A stretch of DNA of 64,000 bases from Hemicordylus capensis (Eukaryota > Chordata > Lepidosauria > Squamata > Cordylidae), in NCBI RefSeq assembly GCF_027244095.1, contig NC_069662.1:16332501-16396500 (forward strand), read 5' to 3'. The translations under genes were made by a program, and so were the position numbers. This document shows, piece by piece, positions 36,201 through 52,900 of the stretch (the stretch's first letter is position 1; each line of letters starts with the position of its first letter). The notes beneath the pieces are model-generated. The model saw only the letters and a program-made list of their open reading frames with translations. It ran no database searches and was not told the DNA's origin.

Positions 36201-39200
36201 TGCGTCTTCCAGTTGGTCAAAATCCACTGGGAGGGGGAAGCAAAGGCATGAGAAGCTGCACCCCCGACCCCCAGAAGCTGGAATCCCTGATTCTCCATGC
36301 AGCTTCTGCTATAAACTTGCATCCACTAGAGCAGGGGTTCTCAACGTTGGGTCTCCAACTATTATTGGACTTCAACTCCCATAATCCCCTGCCCCAGAGG
36401 CCCTTGGTTGGGAATTATGGGAGTTGAAGTCCAATAACCTCTGGGGACCCAACCTGAGAATCTCTGCAGTAGAGGCCCCCCAAGAAGTCTTCATCTCTCC
36501 CACCTACCCCTGCTTCGAACTCCCCAACCGACAGTGCAATCCACTGCGCATTTACTCAGAAATATGTTACACTGTGTTCAGTAAAATTTAGCTCCACATG
36601 AACATGCACAGGACTGCACCCTGAAATCCAGCATGTTCTGTAGGCAAGAGTGCAGGACAAGAACCTCAGTCAAAAATCCTCTCCAGGAACCAATTTGTTC
36701 TCTCAGCCTCAACTCTTCATCTGCAAAGAGGCAACAGATGAGAGCTGGCCTTGCGGTAGCAAGCACAGCTTATCCCCTTTGCTAGGCAGGGTCTGCCTCG
36801 GTTTGCATTTGGATGGGTGAGCTGCTGTTAGATATTCCCCTTCGGGAATGGGGCCAGAGTTCAGTGGTAGAGCACCTGCATGCTTGAATGCAGAAGGTCC
36901 CAGGTTCAATCCCTGGCATCTCCAGGGAGGGCTGGAAGAGACTCCTGCCTGAAACTTTGGAGAAGCCACTGCCAGTCAGTATAGACAACACTGAGCTAGA
37001 TGGAACAAGGGTCCGACTCAGTTCAAGGCAGCTTCCTACAGTCTTATGAATTAACAGAAACCTAAGCAACAGCCTTTTTAAACAAAAATCAAACAGAATT
37101 CGGATTTTAACACATTCAACACACACTAGCCAAGGGACCAGGCATTCAGACTCTTCCCTCATCAAGAGCTGGACAGCTGACTGAACAAAAAAAACCAAAC
37201 CTAAACTGAAGGTTATATATATATATATATATATATATTGATTTTTTTAAAGGTTCAATATTTATTACAAGGCAACAGGATTATTGAACAAGGTGATATG
37301 CTGAAAGGTAGCGACACAGCAACGTCAGTGGAATTTTACTTTAAAATTATTTAATGTTTGTAACATTAGACCTTCAGTGATCAAACCACTCTCCTAGGAC
37401 ACTTGAACTGTTCTATGCTGTTTGAAGTTTGCTTTTATGAGAGCCTGATGTTAGCGGCTTGGATTTCATTCAGCAAAATAAATGACACACAAGTGTCTAA
37501 CTCCAACCAACAGGATCACTGGCCCCCAGCCCCCACAAGCCTTCCCAAGATTAGGCAGCCAGGCCAGGGACTCCCTTGCGATCTACTCCTGAAGAGGCCA
37601 CCAAGGGCCAGCGAGGGCAGTCATTCCCCAGGGGCTACTCAAAACATGTGCGCCCTGAGGGGGAGCAGAAGCCTCTTCAGCAACTCAAGAGAAGGACAAA
37701 CTCAGGCAGATCTGAGGCGTTATTGTTTTAGCTTCTGCAGTTGTCTGCTTGGGTATTTAAAATCGTAAAGTGGCGTTGAACACCTTGGCAGAAAAGCAGT
37801 ACAGTGGTCCCTCGACTTATAAACTACTCAACATAAGTATTTTTCGAGTTACAAACGACAGTTTTAGATCCGGTTTTAGATGCGGTTTTTTCGACTTACA
37901 AATTTTTAGATGGGGTTTCCTCGACTTACAAATTTTTAGATGGGGTTTCCTCGACTTACAAATTTTTAGATGGGGTTTCCTTGACTTGCCTGCCTGTTTA
38001 CTGCCTGTTTATTCTTGAAAAGAAATGTTCCTGTGCAGTTTGCAAGCCTTACTGGGGGTCTGGGTCTTTTTTCTAGGCTCCGGAACGCATTAATCCGTTC
38101 CCAATGCATTCCTATGGGAAACCGCTTTTCGACTTACGAATTTTTCGACTTACAAATGTGCATTCGGAACGGATTAATTTCGTAAGTAGAGGGACCACTG
38201 TATATAAGTGCAATAAACAAAGTCCATATCTTTACTCACCCACACCTATCAATGCAAGTCACTAGATATACAGTTACAGCTTGGGGGGGGGAGCAGGAAA
38301 GGGACACCTATTCTCACCCCATTAAAGAGAAACCCTTAACCGCTAGCCTGGGAGCAATTCAGGCAGGGTAGGCAAGTGCTTATTTAGGAGCTTCTTCTTG
38401 GCACCCCATTTATGAAACAGCCTCCCCAGTGAAACCTCGCCTGGCAGTGGCACCCTCACTCTGTCTTTTCAGACTCCAGGTGACGACCTTTCAAAGAGGG
38501 TTTCCCCCAAAAAGTTTTAAAAATGTTTTTGTACTTCATTGTAACCGTTTTTGTTTTAATGTGCTTTTAACTGCATTTTTATCCAATGGTTGCTTTACTT
38601 TGGGAGCTGCCCAGAGTACAATTGTTACAAAGCGGCCAACAAACAAAGTTGTTGTTACTCCTTCCTCTCCCGATTATCTCAAGAGCAGATATGTAGCCCT
38701 GCTTCTCACACCCAGCAATACTCCATCAACCTCTTCACTTGGAAGATTCTCTGGCTCTCGGAATCTCCCTTTCCCAAACAATGCCTGGGACAGAGCCTCA
38801 GTTGCTCTGGGTTTGTGGCCACGGAGACAGAGTGTGTTGCCCAAATGCTGCAAAGCCCTCCCTTCTTCCCCACCAAATCCCACCCTCAACTTGTGGCTCA
38901 GGCCTCACCACGGGCATGGATCTTCTGGCAGAGCTCCTCCGTGCGCCGGTGAATCTTGTCCGAGACCTCCACGACCCGGGAGACGGCAGCCTTGGAGAAC
39001 TCCATGCGCTCCTGAAGCTGCAGCTCGATCTCTTCACTGCTGCTGCTGGCCAAGGTGGCCAGGAAGGAGAGGGCCGGCTCGTTCAGTACGAGACCCCCAG
39101 CCTTCCAGGGGGTGGGCGGTGCGATGGGTGACAGGGCTGCCTCTGAAAAAGAACAGAACAGCCACATCAGTGCTGACTCAGAACAGGATTTCAACCCCAC

Positions 39201-42200
39201 CCCACAAAGCAAGAAGCCCACCTCTCCTCTCTAGTCCCTCCTGTCCTTGAAGGGCAGCCTCCAACTCCGCTCCTGCAGCCTCCGGCTTGGGTTCCTCCAG
39301 AGCCTGCCCACCATCCCCATCGTAACGTCTCAGGAGCACTTGTACCGTCTCATCCAGCTGTAAGAAGACGACAGAAAACAGACTTGAAAGTCGGAAGGAA
39401 GAGAAAGAGGACTCCTTATATGGTGCAGCAGGCAGGGTGGAGCAGATGCCAAAAGCAACCGGGCTTCTGGGCATGGAATTAATGATGACGATCTGCTCAC
39501 AGGAAGGGAGACGAAGCTCAGTCGCCACCAGCTTGGTTGGCGGAGACTCAAAACGGGGCCTTTTCTAGGGTTGCCCTGGGACTTTGGAACATGCTCCCTA
39601 ACAAACTAGAGCCTCCCATTCTCTGGATTTTTTTTTTTAAATCTGTAGCCATTTAATCAGGCTTTTAATCTGTAGTCTGAACATTTAGAATGTTTATCTA
39701 TATTTTAAATTGGTTTAATTGCTTTTATTATTGTTGTGTTTTAAATTGTGAACTGCCCAGAGATTTTTCTATGGGGCAGTATAGAAATGTACTGAACAAT
39801 TATTTTTTTTTTTTTTAAGGAGCTACACATCAATGCTCATTGACGTGACCACAGGATAGTCTCCTTAACTGGTCGCAACCTTAAGGGGTAGAATCACAGA
39901 AAAAGGAAAGGAAAGGAAAGTTCAGCCAAGAGGGCCTCCTGACCTGCTTCCAATAGCGGTTGACAATCAGGAGGGTGGCATCATCGGTGGCCTGCCTCTT
40001 CTCCAGCTTCTCAATGCGTTCTCGCAGCTCATCCTCAAAGGCTTGCCGCTGCTCCAGGCGCTCTGCTAATTTCTTGTTCTTGAACTGGAGCACCTTGAGG
40101 TCCATCTCCTCCTAAAGCAAGAAGCCACACCCAGAATGTAATCCTCTGTCTTCTCCACCAGCCACTCCAAATCCTGTTTCTATCCATTCACAAGAGAACT
40201 TAGCAACATCCCAGCAAGCATCTTAGCTTGCAAAATTATACCATGCTTAAAGGCCTACAGTGACACTCACAAAACAGTAACAGAAATTGAAACAATCTGA
40301 TCTGAGAGACTATCATTGCATGTTTATCATCATCATCATCCTTCCTCTTGACCACAGGTCAGTGATGGTTCTTGTGCTGAAAACAATGCCACTGACCCTT
40401 AAGAATTAATGGAATAAGAACACTGCTGCCAGAATCCTCTATGCAAAATATTGGATTTAGCTAAAAAATTCCAACTGTGGTTGGATAAATTGTGGTTGTA
40501 TGCCATATAAATTGACAAATAATACTAAAATAGGCAAGGGGTAGGGGAGGCAGATATTGGGTAAATATATCAGAACCTTTGGCATGAGGGGTGGGATTTG
40601 CAGAATAAGTCAGCTGAGGGTTAGTTCTCAGATATGTCTTAATATTATCTCATGTTATCTATTTTTGATTTTTCTATGTCCACATTAATCAATATTTAAA
40701 ATAAGCCATTATGTTATTTTTGTTCGAGTTTGATATAAGTTAATAATAAATGTTACGTGTACATATATTTGTGAACTTTATATGGCTGATGAGATGGATT
40801 TGAGCCTCATATTCTTAGCGTCAACATTAGGGTCCGAAGATTATTGTATAGACCTTTGGCTTCGCAGACATTTAAAGCTAGCTAGTGGGGATTAGCTTAA
40901 CAAAAATTAGCTAATATTTAGGTTCCTTTTATAGAAGGAGGCTCCTAATATTTAGGCTCAGACGCCTGCTTTGGCAACAATCTCCCTTGACCAATACAAC
41001 TCAAGTATGCTTCTCCTTTGACCTAGGAGACAAACCACAAAGTTGGTTATTAAATGTAAATGGGCTGGGAAAAATACTTCAAAATTCCTAAGTATCAGTA
41101 TCAAAATTCAAGTTGTCAACCTTAATCAGACCTGAAGAAGCATTTTAGAAATATATGCCTCCACCACGCCCTGCCTATTTTAGTATAATTTGTCAATTTA
41201 TATGGCTACCAGCATCAAACATCTAGGCAAACGTATGGCTGTTTTTAGGGTTTTTTTTAAACCTCTCTCCTGTAGAGATTCTATTGCTTCCCTAACATCA
41301 GACTGCCTTTTGAAAAGCCTGGCACATGCCAAAGATGTAGGTTTTCTAGAAAATTCTGAATTTAAAAAAATGTCCAGAACATTTTCTGGAAATTTTTCCC
41401 ATGCAAATTTCCTCAAATTTGGATTATTTTTCTAAAAAAAAATTACTATGCAAATTTTTCTGGTGATTATGATCTAATTTAACATTTTATTTAACCTTAT
41501 GGTAAAACTGTAATTTATACAGTTAAAACACACCTTCACTGTATTAATATCCCACTCTGTGTCTTTAAAAGTTTTTCAAGCAGCCAAATAGTTGAACTGA
41601 AATATTTGATACGGGGTAACTGGGGGTGGGTGTGTGGAATCAATAAGAACGTTTCATGTACTCTAACTGCTATTCTGAAACAAATTCAAAGCTTTATGCG
41701 GAAATTTTTTTTTTTACTGGAACAAAACAAAACATATGTATCCTCCCAGATATAATCACCTGGAAAAAATTAACTGCAACTTTAAAATTTTTGAAATTGC
41801 CTAATAGTGCATTGGAGGAGAGCTGGTCTTGTGGTAGCAAGCATGACTTGTCCCCTTAGCCAAGCAGAGTCTGCCCTGGTTGCATATGAATGGGAGATTA
41901 GAAGTGTGAACACTGTAAGATATTCCCCTCAGGGGATGAAGCCGCTCTGGGAAGAACATGGAGGTTCCAAGGTCCCTCCTTGGCAGCATCTCCAAGATAG
42001 GGCTGAGAGAGACTCCTGCTTGCAACCTTGCAGAAGCTGCTGCCAGTCTGTGGCAACAATACTGAGCTAGATCAATCAATTATCTGACTCAGTATATGGC
42101 AGCTTCCTATGTTCCTATCCATTCATTCTTACTAATGAATTTAATTAAACAATGCTGAACATCCAGACTAGTGTTGCACACACATCAGCAGTGTGAGTTC

Positions 42201-42777
42201 CAGACTGCCGCTGCACTGTCACTTGCGTGAAGGAAGACCCGGTTTTCACGCATCACCCCTTCCCTCTGAAGTCCACTGTGTGTCACCAAGATATGTCTCT
42301 GAAGGTCATGCAACCTTTAGGAACATATTTTGGTGCTGCATAATGGGCTTGAGAGGGAAGGCAAGATTGGCGAAAGTCACTCTTTCCCCTGCTCAAGTGG
42401 AAGTCACACTGCTGCATGTGTGCAGTACTAGTCTGGATGGCAGCCAAAGGATTTTTGGAAATGGAAACTTCCACTGGAAAAATTAAGTTTGGGGGATTTT
42501 TCTGCAAAAAAAATTGCCACCTCGCATCTCTGGCACATACCCACATTAATTTCCAACATTTCTTTGCAGAATATAGCACCACAAAATCAGCTACCACAGA
42601 CTTTACTACCACTGCCAACCTGTCAGTACCCCACTGGGTCCTCACCGTAGAAGAGATACCCCCCAGCCGGATGGGCTCAATCAGGGTGGTGGTGGTCTTC
42701 TCTTCCCTGTTGGCTTTCTTCTCAGGGGGCCCCGAGCCCCCATCCCCAGCTGCACGCTTGCTTCCAGGCCCCGACAT
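24077..42777 (-). CDS. RNF40: RNF40 (BRE1B) E3 ubiquitin ligase, complete
   Basis: Partner of RNF20 in the nuclear complex that monoubiquitinates histone H2B at transcribed genes. Nineteen coding exons, transcript order: 42646-42777 (ATG 42775-42777), 39944-40111, 39222-39357, 38909-39142, 36105-36226, 35850-35996, 34575-34649, 34356-34475, 33505-33684, 32430-32565, 31379-31500, 30520-31022, 29736-29853, 28880-29029, 25916-26128, 25609-25734, 24643-24783, 24378-24479, 24077-24253 (TGA). Total 3102 nt, 1033 aa (human 1001), all phases consistent. N-terminus [20 protein letters not shown] is RNF40-type rather than RNF20-type. Long coiled coils fill most exons; a low-complexity acidic/proline/serine insert is encoded by 30520-31022; the C3HC4 RING is at the extreme C-terminus. 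One intron uses a GC donor (after 35850) and one acceptor is GAG instead of CAG (31501). Divergent partner of CFAP119. Confidence 0.97.
25340..25448 (+). repeat. L2/CR1-type LINE 3' end
   Basis: GATTGTGAGCCCTTTGGGGA followed by GGATCCATCTT and a TAAACTGCTTTGG tail, typical of L2-like 3' ends. Confidence 0.55.
29194..29454 (-). repeat. Sauria-type SINE with perfect target duplication
   Basis: Nearly full copy in an RNF40 intron. It is flanked by an 11-base perfect direct repeat, CTTTTAAATAG, at 29183-29193 and 29455-29465. Confidence 0.88.
30520..31022 (-). CDS. RNF40: RNF40 large low-complexity exon
   Basis: Encodes about 167 residues linking two coiled-coil blocks. It contains several VKxE-type lysine motifs (VKEE once and VKKE three times), a proline-rich patch, an RS/RD/RE-rich basic patch and an uninterrupted run of 11 serines before the coiled coil resumes. 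This exon is the main source of the extra length relative to human RNF40. Confidence 0.9.
31640..31972 (+). repeat. dispersed repeat, probable LINE 3' region
   Basis: Contains GATGTGGCGATGG, AGCTTGGATGGCTTC and GGTGCTGGACTAGATGGGCC, a common reptile interspersed sequence. Exact family not assigned. Confidence 0.5.
35180..35625 (+). repeat. L2-type LINE 3' region
   Basis: Ends with TGTAAGACCCTTGGGGCAGG, as in L2 tails; the upstream part is a diverged 3' coding/UTR stretch. Confidence 0.45.
36332..36466. mobile_element. hAT-like foldback MITE with 8-bp duplication
   Basis: CAGGGGTTCTCAACGTTGGG start and matching inverted end. Flanking CACTAGAG (36324-36331) and CAGTAGAG (36467-36474) agree at 7 of 8 positions, as expected for hAT insertion. 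Confidence 0.85.
36736..37050 (+). repeat. composite tRNA/5S/tRNA SINE, well preserved
   Basis: Starts with the tRNA-like GAGAGCTGG block, then a 5S-like block, then a clear tRNA-Ala-like block (TCAGTGGTAGAGCACCTGCA with B-box GGTTCAATCCC), then the common tail ending GGCAGCTTCCTA. Lies in an RNF40 intron. Confidence 0.82.
37214..37240 (+). repeat. AT microsatellite
   Basis: About 13 AT units in an RNF40 intron. Confidence 0.9.
37802..38200. mobile_element. pogo/Tigger-like MITE with internal minisatellite
   Basis: Terminal inverted repeats CAGTGGTCCCTCGACTTA and TAAGTAGAGGGACCACTG, flanked by TA on both sides (37800-37801, 38201-38202), in an RNF40 intron. Confidence 0.85.
37868..37990 (+). 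repeat. 30-bp tandem repeat inside the MITE
   Basis: About four copies of a 30-base unit (TCGACTTACAAATTTTTAGA plus TGGGGTTTCC), derived from the MITE's own terminal-type sequence. Confidence 0.85.
38395..38640 (+). repeat. L2/CR1-type LINE 3' region
   Basis: T-rich tail ending TTTGGGAGCTGCCCAGAGTA, in an RNF40 intron. Confidence 0.45.
39560..39815 (+). repeat. L2/CR1-type LINE 3' region
   Basis: CTTTGGAACATGCTCCCTAA followed by T-rich sequence and TGTGAACTGCCCAGAG. Confidence 0.5.
41813..42120 (+). repeat. composite tRNA/5S/tRNA SINE, near full length
   Basis: All blocks present, in RNF40 intron 1; the tRNA-Ala-like block is strongly diverged. Confidence 0.8.
42160..42438. mobile_element. 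TIR MITE
   Basis: Inverted ends of about 38 bases (CATCCAGACTAGTGTTGCAC on the left, CAGTACTAGTCTGGATG on the right) in RNF40 intron 1. Confidence 0.7.
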
Positions 42778-42873
42778 GCTGACTCTGAGGAGGGGGGCGA
42801 GGAGTGCAGGAATCAGGCAGTCAGCTGAAGAGAAAAGAAAAACAAGGAACAAATTGAGGTTGGCCATAAATAT

Positions 42874-43500
42874 TATTATTATTCAATTTCTATACCACCC
42901 TTCCAAAAATGGCTCAGGGCAGTTTACACGGAGAAACAATAAATAAATAAATGGATCCCTGTCCCCAAAGGGCTCACAATCTCAAGGGGTGTGCACGGAA
43001 CCGCCACACTGTGGTCTAGCACTGGGGTGGGGGGTAGCTTTAAGAGCGGCGGGAGGGTTTACTTACCCCTCCCGCCACTTTCCGCTGTGGCGCCGTAATC
43101 TGCAGAGTAATTGGGGTGGCAGGATACCTCCCTGCCGCCCCTTCCCCACTGCTGGTCTGCAAAAACTCCCAGTAATCCTGCCGCCCCAATTACTCTGCAG
43201 ATTACGGCACCACAGCGGAAAGCGGCGGGAGGGGTAAGTAAACCCTGCTGCCGCTCTTAAAGCTACCCCCCACCCCCGATCCGAACCACCCAGGTCCGGA
43301 CCAGTCCGGAGGCCTTTTCAATGGCCTCCAGACCGGTCCGGGCCCATCCCTAAGACCCATAAGACAGACACCAGCAACAGTCACTGGAGTTGTTGTGCTG
43401 GGGGTGGAGAGGGCCAGTTACTCTCCCCCGCTAAATAAAGAGAATCACCACATTAAAAGGTGCCTCTTTGCCAAGTTAGCAGGAGCTAAACCAAGGTAAT
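42874..43500 (+). repeat. dispersed TATACCACCC-type repeat, interrupted
   Basis: TTTCTATACCACCCTTCCAA, GGCTCACAATCT, then after the nested MITE AAGACAGACACCAGCAACAG through GGTGCCTCTTTGCCAAGTTA. Matches 63286-63520. Confidence 0.6.
42985..43351. mobile_element. palindromic MITE nested in an older repeat
   Basis: Ends AGGGGTGTGCACGG and GGGCCCATCCCT; inside, two arms of about 100 bases around GCGGCGGGAGGG...TAATCTGCAGAG are inverted copies. The host repeat continues on both sides and is seen uninterrupted at 63286-63520. Confidence 0.75.
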
Positions 43501-44527
43501 ATACCAAGGTAACTACACTGAGCCACCCCAAGGCTAGGAAGAAGCCATTGCTTGCCATATCATTATTATTATTATTATTTTACATTTATATCCCACTCTT
43601 CCTCTAAGGACCCCAGAGCCCACACATCTACTGAACAGAGTAAGAGAAAGCAGCCAGGGGAAAAAGTTTAATAGTGCTAGCAGAAGTTGGAGAGCAGAAT
43701 GTGTTACATGCAGATAAGTTACATGCAGATAACACTGACATTAGCACAGGGCTCACAGACACTTGCTAGTGGGCATGAATGTGGGGGAAGGTTGGAGATA
43801 TGGATACCAACTTTTCTCACACATACCCCACCCTTTTTCTCCCCCCTTTCCAGCTGCTGCTGCATGACAGGCAGAAATTCAACAAGTATTTCCTGGCATG
43901 GAGATGAAGAAGTAGAATCTCTTGAACTGCTGCCACAGCTATTTTAAAGGCAAAGCAGGTGCCAGTGGGAGGAGAAAGGGTCAGGGCAGGAGAAAGATGG
44001 AGAAATAGGAACTGGAGAACAGGACAGGACAAATATCTACATACTGCTTTTAGACAAAAGTTCCCAAAGCAGTTTACATAGAGAAAATAATAATAAATTA
44101 ATATGATGGATCAATAAGATGGGCACAGGAAGAGCAATGAGGCTGCATTGGAGGGAAATTAAAGAAGAGAGACTGAGAGCTGATCATAGGAAAGCGGTAG
44201 CTAAGCACTGCTATATTCGGCATTATTCCTATCCAACCTCCCTCCCCTCCTTTAGCAACAGCTTTACTACCCTCTGCATCAGGGAGACGGCCTTTATGCA
44301 TGGCCCCCTAGAGAGACGGTATCCTCAGACGGCATTGTATTATCACAACATACTGGTGCAAAAGCAATACCCTGATATACTGCAAGCGTGCGGGGTGCTG
44401 AGAGGGGAGTTTAAGTGGAGAATTGATACATTCAGATAGACAAGACGGGAGACCTCAATGAGGAGGGAGTGGGGAAGCGAGGCGGTACAGGAGAGGCGGT
44501 GGGAAGGGGGGGGGGTGTCTCTCTCAC

Positions 44528-44650
44528 CTGCCCAGGGCCCCCTCCCCACCACGGCAGCTGCTGCTCCTCCTCTGCGGTTTCCTCCATGCAACGCTTCGAA
44601 AAAGAAACGCCAGGACAACTACTGCGCATGCTCCCCCGGACTCATCACTG
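44528..44650 (-). other. RNF40: candidate RNF40 noncoding first exon
   Basis: On the minus strand a good GTGAGAG donor follows position 44528, downstream of a GC-rich stretch with CpGs and NRF1-like motifs. It would splice to the acceptor at 42825. The 5' limit is a guess; transcript data would fix it. Confidence 0.45.
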
Positions 44651-45366
44651 AGACCTAACCCTCGCCTCCAGCACAAGCCTAACCCACCCACTTCAGCTAC
44701 GCATGCGCAACTATGCCAAGCCCCGCCCCCCAGAAAGGTGAGACGTGTTTTCTATTGGCCGAAAATGACACACTGGGCGGGCTCATTGCAAGAAGCCGGA
44801 TGTGATTGGCTAAAATGCGGAAAGGGCTGCGTCCGGCGGCGTCTATGATTGGATTAAGTTACCCTTGCGGAGGCTCCTAAACGGAGATGTGCTCCGCAAG
44901 TGCCTGTTTCCTTCGGGGTGTTAAATTTTCATAGAGATATAAAACGTTTAGAGTTGCGCGTTTAGAGTTGCGCACAGGCTTGGAGCCGGAATTAGAACTT
45001 CCGGGCTACAATGGCAATAGTTTCGCTTCCAAAGTAAAGTTGAAGAATATCACCATAGAGATGCCAGGACCAGAAGGATCTCACACTGCCCCTATAGTCA
45101 GAAAAACCTAAAGGTTTTTTTAAACATTTATTTATTTTATGACAATGGCATAATAATATAAAGGCGACTTCCAATTTCCCCTCCAGCGGCAGTTGTTTGT
45201 TACTCTAGTCTGTTCTTATCTGTTTGTTCCCTTCACGAAGACCACAAAGAGGAGCTCTGTGATTGGCTAAATGCTCGCCCTCATCATTTCCACGCAGTGT
45301 TGCTCGTTCTGATTGCGCATGCACGGGGAATTCTGGCTGGCTGGAGTTGGACGTTGCTATGACAAC
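44623..45366. promoter_or_regulatory. divergent RNF40/CFAP119 promoter with CCAAT and NRF1-like motifs
   Basis: ATTGG (inverted CCAAT) boxes at 44754-44758, 44805-44809, 44848-44852 and 45262-45266, three of them in a GATTGG context; NRF1-like TGCGCATGC motifs at 44623-44631, about 44701-44710 (opposite strand) and 45314-45323; an X-box at 45353-45366. No TATA box is seen. The two genes are head to head in human as well, so a shared promoter is expected. Confidence 0.7.
45353..45366. promoter_or_regulatory. RFX X-box upstream of CFAP119
   Basis: GTTGCTATGACAAC is an imperfect palindrome fitting the RFX X-box consensus (GTTGCC AT GGCAAC type). It ends 36 bases before the CFAP119 ATG, the usual place for X-boxes in ciliary genes. 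RFX2/RFX3, often together with FOXJ1, act through such sites. Confidence 0.8.
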
Positions 45367-45402
45367 GCGTCCCCCCTCCCCATCTTCCGGCAGCAACGAA
45401 CC

Positions 45403-52129
<6,727 letters not shown>

Positions 52130-52426
52130 GCCGGTGGAGGGCTGCCAGCAGCAAGAGACCCAATTTTTTAGATGAGAACGTTGCCGCCGCCGCCACCTCC
52201 TTACGAAGATGTTCTAAGGGACCCTCTATAAATAATCTCATACCATCACAGGTGGGGAGAATCTAGAGACCTTGTGACCATGGAGTGTATATTGGCTAAA
52301 ATGGGGGCAACAGACAGACCTTTGAAAAGGCTTTTTAAACTATGCTATGTAGCTTACAGTCGATGTATTGATATCTGTAGTAGTATCTGATCTGTATAGT
52401 AATATCTGTGTGTGTGATGTAAAGAC

Positions 52427-52432
52427 ATTAAA
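52427..52432 (+). other. candidate polyadenylation signal of CFAP119
   Basis: ATTAAA about 300 bases after the stop codon, just before a TG-containing stretch. Confidence 0.45.
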
Positions 52433-52574
52433 GACCTTTCCAGTCAGCAGAACTGCTGCTCATTTTCTGCACATTCTAGACACTCTTTCCTGCAAGGAAG
52501 CACTTCTCTGTGGGGACCATTTTCCTCCACACTCCATCTCAGTGTTGCTTGGGAAATGAGAGTTTGTTGCAAAA

Positions 52575-52900
52575 TGGGGATTTTTTATTCTAGAATTTGA
52601 ATTATAGAATAATTGTCTGCATTTATGTTTGTGGTAAGGTATCAAGTTATATTTGAGGTTTTGTGCTGAACATAGTCGAGGCAGCAAAAGCAGCAATGGG
52701 ATTGGGCTGTGGAGGTTCCGTATGCAGATAGGGAGGAGGAGTCTGTGACAGCTGAGGTCAGTTGGGGTGTAACTGTCACTGGTGGGAAGATGTGATTGAT
52801 TGGCGCTCTGCATAAAGGAGGAAAGTGTCGTGTTGATTTCAAACAAGAATAAATCCGTGGTGGTTGTTTATCCTGGGTGGGTGGCATCTTTTACTGCCAC
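52575..52900 (+). repeat. unclassified repeat, uninterrupted copy
   Basis: Aligns with the flanks of Helitron copy 1, sharing TTCTAGAATTT, then GCAGCAAAAGCA and TATGCAGA blocks. Family unknown. Confidence 0.65.

Larger units (their letters stand above)
42778..45402. other. RNF40 5' UTR, first intron and divergent promoter
   Basis: Upstream of the RNF40 ATG a strong pyrimidine tract and AG end at 42825, so the first coding exon probably spans 42646-42824. Then follow a dispersed repeat interrupted by a palindromic MITE (42874-43500), further repeat tails (43560-44110), an unassigned open frame (44119-44439), a candidate noncoding RNF40 exon starting at 44528, and the CFAP119 promoter. Confidence 0.6.

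Noticed and set aside
36850-36922. Apparent tRNA-Ala gene
   Set aside because: Good A- and B-boxes and a tRNA-Ala-like sequence, but it is embedded in a SINE with a shared tail and 5S-like block, and other copies are similar; not a functional tRNA gene.
38429-39250. 273-codon open frame on the plus strand
   Set aside because: It runs through a LINE tail and then antisense to two RNF40 exons; the minus strand is the conserved coding strand there.
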